From: Bacteroidota bacterium | Lineage (GTDB): Bacteria > Bacteroidota > Bacteroidia > Cytophagales > Hymenobacteraceae | Assembly: GCA_023424725.1 (NCBI GenBank) | Contig: JAFADQ010000166.1 | Coordinates: forward strand, 1 to 8,787 | DNA: 8,787 bases | Reading direction: 5' to 3' | In this document: positions 1-6,404 of the stretch, piece by piece | Layout: each line of letters begins with the position of its first letter | How positions within the stretch are numbered: position 1 is the first letter of the stretch | Notes under the pieces: generated by a model | Told to the model about the DNA's origin: nothing | Database searches by the model: none | Seen by the model: only the letters and a program-made list of their open reading frames with translations | Position numbers and translations under genes: made by a program

Positions 1-692
1 TAACCACCGGCACCGAACTTATCCGCAGAATGGACGGCGGCAAGGCGTATGCCCTGGTGGGTAAACTCGTTACAAAAGCAGACGGCACTAAGTTTGGCAA
101 ATCTGAAGGCGGCAACGTTTGGCTGGACCCTAACCTTACCTCGCCGTATACTTTTTACCAGTTTTGGCTAAACTTAAGCGACGACGAAGCCGAAAAGCTG
201 ATAAAAGTATACACACTGCTTACAAAAGAAGAAATAGAGGCTATTCTGGAAGAGCACAAACAAGCACCTCACCAGCGGGCCTTGCAAAAAGCGCTGGCCC
301 GCGAGGTAACAACTTTAGTGCATTCTGAAGAAGACTGGAAACACGCCGTAGAAGCCTCCGAAATATTGTTTGGCAAGGGCACCACCGAGTTGCTGCAAAA
401 GCTAAGCGAAGATATGCTGATGTCGGTTATGGAAGGCGTACCGCAGGTTAAGGTTAGCCGCGACAGCTTAGCCAATGCCGGCAACGCTACAGATCTTTTG
501 TCGGAAGTTACCGCCATGCAGATATTCGACTCGAAAGGCGAAGCAAAAAAAATGATAAAAGGCGGAGGCGTAAGTATAAACAAAGAAAAGGTAACCAACC
601 CCGAGCAGGCGGCTAATTTTACTTTGCTGCAAAATAAATATTTGCTGGTGCAAAAAGGTAAGAAAAATTATTACCTGATTGTAGTGGAGTAG
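1..692 (+). CDS. tyrS: Tyrosyl-tRNA synthetase, 3' part (5' end outside window)
   Basis: Cytoplasmic enzyme that activates tyrosine with ATP and loads it onto tRNA-Tyr. The reading frame is already open at base 3 and encodes TTGTELIRR before the first ATG at base 30. This matches the conserved stretch that follows the QWGN motif in bacterial TyrRS, so the ATG at 30 is internal and about 230 codons are present. The class I signature loop appears as KFGKS at bases 90-104, the TyrRS form of KMSKS. It is followed by EGG, WLDP and a SPYTFYQFW stretch, all typical of the family. The C-terminal 65 or so residues form the S4-like tRNA-binding domain (MIKGGGVSINKEKV and onward to the TAG stop). The HIGH motif and tyrosine pocket lie before the window. 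A strong terminator follows within 25 bases of the stop, so this is the last gene of its transcript. Identification is very secure. Confidence 0.96.
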   Translation, partial: TTGTELIRRMDGGKAYALVGKLVTKADGTKFGKSEGGNVWLDPNLTSPYTFYQFWLNLSDDEAEKLIKVYTLLTKEEIEAILEEHKQAPHQRALQKALAREVTTLVHSEEDWKHAVEASEILFGKGTTELLQKLSEDMLMSVMEGVPQVKVSRDSLANAGNATDLLSEVTAMQIFDSKGEAKKMIKGGGVSINKEKVTNPEQAANFTLLQNKYLLVQKGKKNYYLIVVE

Positions 693-716
693 CCCTGTTT
701 TTGGCCTTCGCAGCCT

Positions 717-769
717 AACAATAAAAGCCCGGATAGCAATTAGTGTTTGCTATCCGGGCTTTTATTGTT
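717..769 (+). terminator. Intrinsic terminator after tyrS, 23-bp perfect stem
   Basis: Arms at 717-739 and 747-769 are perfect reverse complements (23 bp), with a 7-base loop (TTAGTGT). The core is GC-rich (AGCCCGGATAGCAA) and the outer part is A/T-rich, giving a CTTTTATTGTT run at the 3' end on the + strand. The outer arm is A/T symmetric, so it could also stop transcripts arriving on the - strand. It sits 24 bases after the tyrS stop. Confidence 0.9.
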
Positions 770-798
770 GAAGGGTTTACCTACGGATTAAAAAAGAA

Positions 799-823
799 AA
801 GTCCTGCTTTGTGGGCAGGACTT
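799..823 (-). terminator. Intrinsic terminator of the histone H1-like gene
   Basis: Inverted repeat AAGTCCTGC (799-807) and GCAGGACTT (815-823), 9 bp with a 7-base loop. Read on the - strand it is followed by TTTTCTTTTTTAAT (bases 800 down to 787), a proper U-tract. It lies 23 bases past the stop of the small gene at 846-1079. With the tyrS terminator next to it, the two convergent genes have back-to-back terminators. Confidence 0.85.
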
Positions 824-845
824 AACTTATAGGATTAGAAAGAGA

Positions 846-1079
846 TTATTTCTTTCCTTTAGCAGCAGTTTTAGCACCGCCAGATTTTGAAGCAGGGGCA
901 GCATCGCCACTATTTTTCATATCCTGCACTGACTTTCTGATTTCAGTAGCCATGTTTTTCAACTCTTGCATGCCTTTACGTACACGTGTTCCGGCAGCCT
1001 GGTTTTTCTTGTCGTAGAACTTTTCGAAATCGTCTTCTAAAGACATTACCAAGTCACGAACTTTGCTAAAAGTGTTCAT
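846..1079 (-). CDS. Histone H1-like (Hc1-type) small basic protein
   Basis: A 77-residue protein of the type annotated as histone H1 in Bacteroidota, related to the Hc1 family. By family it is a small nucleoid-associated, DNA-binding protein; its role in this phylum is poorly defined. The N-terminal two thirds (residues 1-57) look helical and carry the conserved core DLVMSLEDDFEKFYDKKNQ and AAGTRVRKGMQELKNMA. The last 18 residues are a low-complexity tail rich in Ala, Lys and Gly (SKSGGAKTAAKGKK), as in H1-type tails. The ATG is the natural start because the conserved core begins a few residues later. There is no Shine-Dalgarno site, which is normal for the phylum. A separate promoter candidate (1121-1151) and its own terminator suggest a single-gene transcript, although read-through from the synthase gene upstream is possible since no clear terminator separates them. 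Confidence 0.88.
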   Translation of the reverse strand: MNTFSKVRDLVMSLEDDFEKFYDKKNQAAGTRVRKGMQELKNMATEIRKSVQDMKNSGDAAPASKSGGAKTAAKGKK

Positions 1080-1120
1080 TATTAAATAGAATTAAAAGTG
1101 AATGATGGGTATTTATGGCC

Positions 1121-1151
1121 GAAATATACGTTTTTATAATATAGACGCAAA
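1121..1151 (-). promoter_or_regulatory. Candidate Bacteroidota promoter for the H1-like gene
   Basis: On the - strand, TTTG (1151-1148), 19 bases, then TATATTTC (1128-1121), which matches 7 of 8 positions of TAnnTTTG. The expected transcript start is near 1114, giving a leader of about 35 bases before the ATG at 1079. Found by eye only. Confidence 0.4.
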
Positions 1152-1196
1152 TAATTCGGTGCTCTACACCCACATTTTTTACTCTTTTTTGCAATT

Positions 1197-2441
1197 TTAG
1201 CCCTCTACAGCCGCCGAAGCAGCAGAATATTGCCCTTTATTAAGCTTAGAAGACACTTTTTCGAAAGCCGCGATTGTCTCTTCCACATCGGCCAGAGAGT
1301 GCGCCGCAGTTGGGATAAGACGAAGCATAATTACATCGCGCGGAACCACCGGATACACTACTATAGAGCAGAAAATATTGTGGTTTTCGCGCAGGTCCAT
1401 AATCAAACCGGTGGCGTCCGGAATCTGGCCGCTAAGCAACACCGGCGTAACGCACGATTGTGTGGTGCCAATGTTAAATCCTTTCTCTTTTAGGCCGCTT
1501 TGCAACGCATCTACAATTGTCCAGAGGTTGTTTTTCAGCTCGGGGCGGGTGCGAAGTAATTCCAAACGCTTAATAGCTCCGGCTACGATTGGCATTGGCA
1601 GGGCTTTGGCAAAAATCTGAGAGCGCATGGTGTAGCGCAGGTAGCCAATTATATTCTCCTCGGCTGCCACGAAAGCACCAATGCTGGCCATAGATTTAGC
1701 GAACGTAGAAAAATACAGGTCAATTTCGTCCTGCACATTCAGGTGCTCGCCCGTTCCGGCTCCGGTATCGCCCATAGTGCCAAAACCATGCGCATCGTCT
1801 ACAAACAAACGGAACTGGAATTTTTCTTTCAGGGCAACTACTTCGCGCAGCTTGCCCAGGTTGCCCGACATGCCAAACACGCCTTCTGTAATAACCAGAA
1901 TTCCGCCGCCGGTTTCGTTTGTAATTTTAGTTGCGCGGTTAAGTTGCTTCTCCAGGCTTTCTATATCGTTATGGCCATACACAAAGCGCTTGCCCTGGTG
2001 CAAACGCACACCATCTATAATACATGCATGCGATTCGGCATCGTACACAATAACATCGTGGCGGTCTACCATCGCATCTATAATAGACACAACGCCCTGG
2101 TACCCGTAATTTAAAAGAAAACAATCTTCTTTGCCTACAAATTCGGCAAGGTCAGATTCCAGTTGCTCGTGCAGGTTGGTGTTTCCGCTCATCATGCGGG
2201 CGCCCATCGGGTACGCCATTCCCCACTCGGCGGCGGCATCGGCATCGGCTTTGCGCACTTCCGGGTGGTTTGCCAGGCCCAGGTAGTTGTTCAAGCTCCA
2301 GTTAAGCATTTCTTTGCCTCTGAATCTCATGCGCGGACCAATTTCGCCCTCTAGTTTAGGGAAAGCAAAGTATCCGTGAGCATAGTGAGAATGGCTGCCC
2401 AACGGGCCGCGGTTGCCTAGTCGTTTTTCAAAAATATCCAC
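1197..2441 (-). CDS. Alpha-oxoamine synthase family PLP enzyme (serine palmitoyltransferase/KBL/BioF-like)
   Basis: A 414-residue cytosolic PLP enzyme of the alpha-oxoamine synthase family, which condenses an amino acid with an acyl-CoA or acyl-ACP and releases CO2. Visible family features are the ring-stacking His in ESHACIIDG (His138), DDAHGFG with the PLP-pyridine Asp (215-221), the Schiff-base Lys249 in TFAKSMASIG, and the C-terminal YPVVP with a likely carboxylate-binding Arg374. TFAKS..SIG is closer to serine palmitoyltransferase (TFSKS.ASIGG) than to KBL or BioF. However, the GCAGSRFLNG segment I recall from Bacteroides/Sphingobacterium SPTs reads MGARMMSGN here. It therefore looks like the conserved second paralogue in this phylum, often labelled only as a class I/II aminotransferase. 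Substrate is undecided: serine (sphingolipids) or cysteate (sulfonolipids) are candidates. The start is GTG at 2441: an in-frame TAA lies five codons upstream, and MDIFEKRL aligns with the family N-terminus. Confidence 0.9.
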   Translation of the reverse strand: MDIFEKRLGNRGPLGSHSHYAHGYFAFPKLEGEIGPRMRFRGKEMLNWSLNNYLGLANHPEVRKADADAAAEWGMAYPMGARMMSGNTNLHEQLESDLAEFVGKEDCFLLNYGYQGVVSIIDAMVDRHDVIVYDAESHACIIDGVRLHQGKRFVYGHNDIESLEKQLNRATKITNETGGGILVITEGVFGMSGNLGKLREVVALKEKFQFRLFVDDAHGFGTMGDTGAGTGEHLNVQDEIDLYFSTFAKSMASIGAFVAAEENIIGYLRYTMRSQIFAKALPMPIVAGAIKRLELLRTRPELKNNLWTIVDALQSGLKEKGFNIGTTQSCVTPVLLSGQIPDATGLIMDLRENHNIFCSIVVYPVVPRDVIMLRLIPTAAHSLADVEETIAAFEKVSSKLNKGQYSAASAAVEG

Positions 2442-2521
2442 TGGAATAGGGATTTAATTTGTGAAGGAAAAATAGAAATAAATTGTTAGTTCTTACTCAA
2501 AATTTTAAACCAACAGACGCG

Positions 2522-2553
2522 CAAAATTAAGTTATTTGAGGCTGATTCCCAAA
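2522..2553 (-). promoter_or_regulatory. Bacteroidota-type promoter for the alpha-oxoamine synthase gene
   Basis: On the - strand, TTTG (2553-2550), 20 bases, then TAATTTTG (2529-2522). Both elements match the phylum consensus TTTG-N19-21-TAnnTTTG perfectly. The predicted transcript start is near 2515, leaving a leader of about 74 bases before the GTG at 2441. This is the best promoter match in the window. Confidence 0.55.
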
Positions 2554-2700
2554 ATATTGAGCAAATGCCAAAAATATGATTCAGAATTATTTTGCCTTAC
2601 CTGCCCTTCTGATTTCTGTTATTGCCCGTAACCTTTTTACTTTGCAGGAATACTCGGTTTCTGAAGGTGTTAAATCGCCTTTTACATTATAAAAGCAATT

Positions 2701-4203
2701 ATGAAGAAAAAGATAAGTAAAATATTAGTTGCCAACCGCGGCGAAATTGCCCTGCGGGTAATGCGCTCTGCCAAAGAAATGGGCATAAAAACGGTTGCCG
2801 TTTACAGCGAGCCCGACCGCAACGCCCTGCACGTGCGCTTTGCCGACGAAGCGGTATGCATTGGCCCGGCTGCCTCGTCAGAATCTTACTTGCGTGGCGA
2901 TAAAATAATAGAGGTTTGCAAGAACCTAAAAGTAGATGCCATACACCCGGGCTACGGTTTTTTGTCCGAAAATGCCAATTTCGCGCGTCAGGCCAAAGCT
3001 GCGGGCATCATTTTTATAGGTCCTTCGCCGGAAGCAATAGAATTAATGGGAAGCAAGCTGGCAGCTAAACACGCCGTTGCCTCTTATAACATTCCGATGG
3101 TGCCTGGCACAGAAGATGCCATTACAGACCTGGAAGAGGCAAAAAAGGTGGCAACAGAGGTTGGTTTTCCTATTCTGATTAAAGCGAGCGCCGGCGGTGG
3201 CGGCAAAGGCATGCGTGTGGTAGAAAACCTCGAAACTTTTGAGGAGCAAATGCAAACCGCTGTAAACGAGGCCGTATCTTCTTTTGGCGATGGCGCGGTG
3301 TTTATAGAGAAATATATCGGCTCGCCGCGGCACATAGAAATTCAGGTTTTAGGCGATACGCATGGCAATATTGTGCATTTGTTCGAGCGCGAATGTTCTA
3401 TACAGCGCCGCCACCAAAAGGTGATAGAAGAAGCCCCTAGCGCGGTTTTAACACCCGAGCTGCGCGAAAAAATGGGCCAGTGTGCCGTAAACGTTGCCAA
3501 AGCCTGCAATTATTATGGCGCCGGCACGGTAGAGTTTCTGGTAGATGAAAACCTGAATTTCTATTTCCTCGAGATGAATACCCGCCTGCAGGTAGAGCAC
3601 CCGGTTACGGAAATGATCACAAGTCTGGATTTGGTTAAAGAGCAGATAAGAATAGCAGAAGGCCATAAATTGCCTTTCGCGCAGGAAGAACTTAGCATAA
3701 CCGGGCATGCCCTAGAGCTGCGTGTGTATGCCGAAGACCCATCTAACAACTTTTTGCCAGATATTGGGCGCTTAACTACCTACACCCGTCCGCAAGGGCC
3801 GGGCGTGCGCGTAGACGATGGTTTTGAGCAAGGCATGGACATTCCGATTTATTACGACCCCATGATAGCCAAGCTGGTAACATTTGGCAAAGACCGCCAG
3901 GAAGCGATAGAAAAAATGATAAGGGCGATAGATGAATACCAGATTACCGGCATCGCCACTACCCTGCCGTTCGGCAAATTTGTGATGCAGCACGAAGCCT
4001 TCGTGTCGGGTAATTTCGATACAAAGTTTATAAACCTGTATTTTAAGGAAGATTCGTTAACACCGGAAGTTAGCCCCGCAGAAGAAACCCTCGCCGCCGT
4101 GTTGGCAGCCTTTCTTCAACAAAAAACCAAACCGGCTGCGGAGGCCAAAAATACAGGCACTACAGCAGAAACGAGCAACTGGAAACGCAACAGAACTGCC
4201 TGA
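2701..4203 (+). CDS. accC: Biotin carboxylase subunit of an acyl-CoA (acetyl-CoA) carboxylase
   Basis: A 500-residue soluble ATP-grasp enzyme that carboxylates the biotin on a carrier protein using bicarbonate and ATP, the first half-reaction of acetyl- or propionyl-CoA carboxylase. The N-terminal domain starts ILVANRGEIALRV (8-20) and includes IHPGYGFLSEN (81-91). The ATP-grasp domain has the Gly-rich loop KASAGGGGKG (161-170), the RRHQKVIEEAP motif (236-246), Glu278, and EMNTRLQVEH (291-300) with the metal- and catalysis-linked Glu291, Asn293 and Arg295. The C-terminal domain includes ELRVYAEDP (339-347). All expected active-site residues are present. It is about 50 residues longer than E. 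coli AccC (449); the extra tail (from about 450) is Ala/Lys/Thr-rich and ends SNWKRNRTA. There is no biotinyl (MKM) domain. The gene stands alone, with no accB or carboxyltransferase beside it, and ends at its own terminator. It may therefore serve a split propionyl/acyl-CoA carboxylase; the acyl substrate is not decided. Confidence 0.93.
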   Translation: MKKKISKILVANRGEIALRVMRSAKEMGIKTVAVYSEPDRNALHVRFADEAVCIGPAASSESYLRGDKIIEVCKNLKVDAIHPGYGFLSENANFARQAKAAGIIFIGPSPEAIELMGSKLAAKHAVASYNIPMVPGTEDAITDLEEAKKVATEVGFPILIKASAGGGGKGMRVVENLETFEEQMQTAVNEAVSSFGDGAVFIEKYIGSPRHIEIQVLGDTHGNIVHLFERECSIQRRHQKVIEEAPSAVLTPELREKMGQCAVNVAKACNYYGAGTVEFLVDENLNFYFLEMNTRLQVEHPVTEMITSLDLVKEQIRIAEGHKLPFAQEELSITGHALELRVYAEDPSNNFLPDIGRLTTYTRPQGPGVRVDDGFEQGMDIPIYYDPMIAKLVTFGKDRQEAIEKMIRAIDEYQITGIATTLPFGKFVMQHEAFVSGNFDTKFINLYFKEDSLTPEVSPAEETLAAVLAAFLQQKTKPAAEAKNTGTTAETSNWKRNRTA

Positions 4204-4228
4204 GTTCTTCTAAAAAGCTGAAAAATAC

Positions 4229-4263
4229 AAAGCTCCCGCTGGTTTGCAGCGAGAGCTTTTTTT
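4229..4263 (+). terminator. Intrinsic terminator after accC (possibly bidirectional)
   Basis: Arms 4229-4241 (AAAGCTCCCGCTG) and 4247-4259 (CAGCGAGAGCTTT) pair over 13 positions with one C/A mismatch and a 5-base loop. The + strand continues as a run of seven T (4257-4263). On the - strand the hairpin is followed by TTTGTATTTTT, so it could also end transcripts from the convergent bshB1 gene, for which I see no other terminator. Confidence 0.88.
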
Positions 4264-4270
4264 GTGGAAA

Positions 4271-4447
4271 TCAGAATTTACAGGATTATAGAATTTTCAG
4301 AATTTAAAACCTGTTTTGTATAAAGTTAATTCAAGGATTACTTATGCCAGGGGTTGCTAAATTTGGCCCGTAAAGTGCCATTTTTTGCCACTTACTGGTT
4401 GATTTTGTTACCCACATTTTGCGATTTCTAAAACTCTGTAAATTCTG
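4271..4447. repeat. AT-rich short direct repeats and a 12-bp inverted repeat in the accC/bshB1 gap
   Basis: Related 8-11-base units run head to tail at 4272-4308: CAGAATTTA, CAGGATTAT, AGAATTTT, CAGAATTTAAA. The first 12 bases (CAGAATTTACAG, 4272-4283) recur perfectly inverted at 4436-4447. With three mismatches the similarity extends inward to about 22 positions (to AGAA on each arm), so the ends resemble terminal inverted repeats around 176 bp. I see no target-site duplication and no open reading frame inside. It could be a degraded non-autonomous element, an intergenic repeat family, or chance in AT-rich DNA. Confidence 0.4.
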
Positions 4448-4457
4448 GTTCGGCCAC

Positions 4458-5177
4458 CTAAATTAAATCTGTAAGCAAATTTACCCCAACATTTCTTTCT
4501 TTGGTGAAACCTTCGCCATATTTTACGCCAATAGAATGGCCCATTTCCTGAGCGCGCGCCTCGAGAAACTGCATAAACTCCGGCGACGAAATATACGTGT
4601 CGGGCTCAACACTATTTGGGTCGAAAAATTGTGAGCGGAAGGCGCGGATGCACTCCTGTTTTTGCTCCCACACATCAGAAATATCTACCACCAGATCGGG
4701 GGCAATAAAACGGTCCTGAATGTAATGGTATACCACTTTTGGGCGCCAGGCCTTTTGCGGGTCTCCGTTTTCGTCTACGGTTTTCACTTTTTTTAAACCA
4801 GAAAGAAAACAAGCTTCTGAGGCAACGTTACTCCCACGGCCATGATCGGGATGGCGGTCGTGAACAGCGTTTAAGAGCACAATTTCGGGCTGGTATTTTC
4901 TTATCGCCTCTACTATTTTTAGCAGGCTTTTTCTATCGCCTCTAAAAAAGCCATCGGCCAAACCCAGATTGTCGCGCACATGCAATCCGGCAATTCTGGT
5001 GGCATGGGCTGCTTCCTGATCGCGAATTTCCGAAGTGCCTCTTGTGCCAAGCTCGCCGCGGGTTAAATCTACAATTCCGGCTTTTTGGCCAGCTTTTATA
5101 TGTTTAATTAAAGTTCCTATGCAACTAAGTTCCGCATCATCCGGATGAGCTGCAAAGGCCAGAATATCGAGCTTCAT
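4458..5177 (-). CDS. bshB1: Bacillithiol biosynthesis deacetylase BshB1
   Basis: A 239-residue cytosolic zinc-dependent deacetylase of the PIG-L/LmbE family. BshB removes the acetyl group from GlcNAc-malate to give GlcN-malate, the second step of bacillithiol synthesis, before BshC adds cysteine. The N-terminus carries the hallmark AHPDDAE (residues 10-16), giving zinc ligands His11 and Asp14 and the likely catalytic Asp13. The third ligand is His112 in HDRHPDHGRG (106-115). This spacing is one residue less than that reported for the Bacillus cereus homologue (His12, Asp15, His113). TRGELGTRGT (39-48) is also typical of BshB1. Length is normal. The ATG start is 11 bases after the stop of the M23 peptidase gene, so the two are probably cotranscribed. 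bshA and bshC are not in the window. Related LmbE enzymes such as MshB are alternatives but fit less well. Confidence 0.93.
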   Translation of the reverse strand: MKLDILAFAAHPDDAELSCIGTLIKHIKAGQKAGIVDLTRGELGTRGTSEIRDQEAAHATRIAGLHVRDNLGLADGFFRGDRKSLLKIVEAIRKYQPEIVLLNAVHDRHPDHGRGSNVASEACFLSGLKKVKTVDENGDPQKAWRPKVVYHYIQDRFIAPDLVVDISDVWEQKQECIRAFRSQFFDPNSVEPDTYISSPEFMQFLEARAQEMGHSIGVKYGEGFTKERNVGVNLLTDLI

Positions 5178-5188
5178 AAGGCAAATTT

Positions 5189-6262
5189 TTATCTAACCCT
5201 AAGTCTACGGCCAACAGATAAAATGGTGGTTGGCCTAATACGGTTTAGCTTACACAAATTTGCTACCGATGTATTGTATTTGCGGGCTATGGCTCCCAAA
5301 TTGTCGCCTGATTTTACCCTATAATACATGCCTTTCCGGCCCTGGTAGGTTCTGCTGCCAACCTGTGTTAAGTACTTATACGTTTCGGGAGTTATGGTAT
5401 AGGTGGTAGAGATCAGCAATTCCTTCGGAAAATCGTACATACTTTCCGGGTTAATAGGGTTTCCTTCGTAGCGCACTTCGAAGTGCAGATGCGGGCCTGT
5501 GCTGCGGCCTGTGCTCCCTCCCCAGCCAATTAATTCGCCGGCTTTTACAAACTGGCCAGTTTCTACTAAAGATTTGGTAAGATGGCCATACAATGTTTCG
5601 AGCCCGTTATAATGCCGCACTAAAATGTAATTACCGTAGCCGCCGCCGTCCCATTTCACAATCCTCACCACGCCATCAAACACACTTCTAACGCTGTCCA
5701 TCCGGTCCAGATCAAGGTCGGTGCCGTAATGCCAGCGGTTCCAGCGATAGGCAAAAGAAGATGTAACAGGATTTTTAACCAGCGGCATTTTCCAGGTGCG
5801 GTTATACACCGGGTCTATCAGGTTTAGCTCTACGGTGTCTTTAAACTGCCGCGCGTCTACCCGGTACGGGTTCAGGTTGCGGGTGTCCCAAATGGCGTAA
5901 TAACCGGCAATCCGGATCCAGGTACTGTCTACCAGTATTTCTTCCGATATTTCTACAATTTCCTGTTCGCCTTCGTCCAGGGTTGTGGTATCTTCGTTAA
6001 CTATGTTCAGTTCTTTGGCCGGGTTAAAATAAATAGACAGATCGAAATCGGCGGTATCTTCCGGGAAATCTTCATACTCTATCAGCACCGTGGTATCGGG
6101 CGTTATGTAATCTATTTTCGGCGCTTTTATCTTGAAGAAATCTTTGCTTTTGCCTTTTGGTGGCTGCGCCTGCGCGGCAGCTCCCACCGATAGCAGCAAA
6201 ATAAAGGCGGTGAGTTTAAAAACGAATTTAATCAAAGGGATTTGGAATAAAGCAGAAACCAA
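5189..6262 (-). CDS. Exported M23 (LytM-type) peptidoglycan endopeptidase with C-terminal LysM
   Basis: Likely cell-wall hydrolase cutting peptide cross-links in the periplasm. Counting from the 357-residue frame that begins at TTG 6262, it has a hydrophobic signal segment (about 14-27) followed by AAAQAQ, a likely cleavage site near residue 32. An acidic linker (about 50-115) follows. The M23 domain (about 175-275) holds the zinc motifs HYGTD (His178, Asp182), YGH (His227) and GPHLHF (His258, His260), so it should be active. A LysM domain for glycan binding (YYRVKSGDNLGAIARKYN onward, 313-356) ends the protein. No in-frame ATG precedes the signal peptide and TAA lies four codons before TTG 6262. 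TTG at 6235 (MIKFVFKLTAFILLL) gives a cleaner signal peptide and may be the true start. The gene lies 11 bases ahead of bshB1, probably one operon. Confidence 0.9.
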   Translation of the reverse strand: MVSALFQIPLIKFVFKLTAFILLLSVGAAAQAQPPKGKSKDFFKIKAPKIDYITPDTTVLIEYEDFPEDTADFDLSIYFNPAKELNIVNEDTTTLDEGEQEIVEISEEILVDSTWIRIAGYYAIWDTRNLNPYRVDARQFKDTVELNLIDPVYNRTWKMPLVKNPVTSSFAYRWNRWHYGTDLDLDRMDSVRSVFDGVVRIVKWDGGGYGNYILVRHYNGLETLYGHLTKSLVETGQFVKAGELIGWGGSTGRSTGPHLHFEVRYEGNPINPESMYDFPKELLISTTYTITPETYKYLTQVGSRTYQGRKGMYYRVKSGDNLGAIARKYNTSVANLCKLNRIRPTTILSVGRRLRVR

Positions 6263-6284
6263 TGCTTTCTGTTAACGAAAGCAT
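6228..6284 (-). other. Possible 18-codon upstream ORF overlapping the start of the M23 gene
   Basis: An ATG at 6284 opens an 18-codon frame (MLSLTESIGFCFIPNPFD) in a different frame from the M23 gene. Its TAA (6228-6230) ends 3 bases past the second possible M23 start, TTG at 6233-6235. Such an overlap would allow translational coupling. It is equally consistent with a chance ORF, or with an assembly indel that separated the true ATG from the M23 frame. There is no Shine-Dalgarno site. Confidence 0.25.
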
Positions 6285-6287
6285 TGG
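6259..6287 (-). promoter_or_regulatory. 11-bp perfect hairpin at the 5' end of the M23 gene
   Basis: Arms 6259-6269 (CCAATGCTTTC) and 6277-6287 (GAAAGCATTGG) pair perfectly around a 7-base loop containing GTTAAC. The stem covers both the TTG at 6260-6262 and the upstream ATG at 6282-6284, so in RNA it could mask initiation there and favour the TTG at 6235. No U-tract follows on either strand, so it is not a terminator. Confidence 0.5.
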
Positions 6288-6362
6288 CTCCGGATTATAC
6301 ATTAAAATACATTTATTTCTGATATTGAAAAGGGCCTTCGGAAGGTTGCCTCTAACAAATTA

Positions 6363-6395
6363 CAAAAGTAAATGTTTCTATTTAATATGCTGAAA
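6363..6395 (-). promoter_or_regulatory. Candidate promoter for the M23-bshB1 operon
   Basis: On the - strand, TACTTTTG (6370-6363) is a perfect TAnnTTTG. The upstream element is weak: TTTC (6395-6392) at 21 bases instead of TTTG. The predicted start near 6356 gives a leader of about 95 bases that includes the 6259-6287 hairpin. It lies just past the trxB stop codon (6405). Confidence 0.4.
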
Positions 6396-6404
6396 AGTAA
6401 CTGA

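Noticed and set aside
1230..2354. Several open frames of 60-140 codons on the + strand (such as 1681-2109 and 1743-2114)
   Set aside because: They lie opposite the intact oxoamine synthase gene, have no recognisable domains or promoter, and have the composition of antisense shadows.
2637..2644. TTACTTTG as a promoter element for accC
   Set aside because: It misses the A of TAnnTTTG, and the only nearby TTG (2622-2624) is 12 bases away rather than 19-21. The true accC promoter was not identified.
2679..2695. CTTTTA-N5-TAAAAG hairpin just before the accC start
   Set aside because: Six A/T-rich pairs are weak and expected by chance in such sequence.
3043..3993. Open frames on the - strand inside accC
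   Set aside because: Cys/His/Phe-rich antisense translations of a well-conserved gene; no family resemblance.
4378..4397. GTGCCATTTTTTGCCAC as a hairpin in the accC-bshB1 gap
   Set aside because: The arms are mostly direct (GCCA/GCCA) rather than inverted; only AGTG/CACT pair.
6335..6345. CCTTCGGAAGG mini-hairpin downstream of trxB as a trxB terminator
   Set aside because: The stem is only 4 bp and is followed by at most four T on the - strand; it would also lie inside the predicted M23 leader. No convincing trxB terminator was seen.
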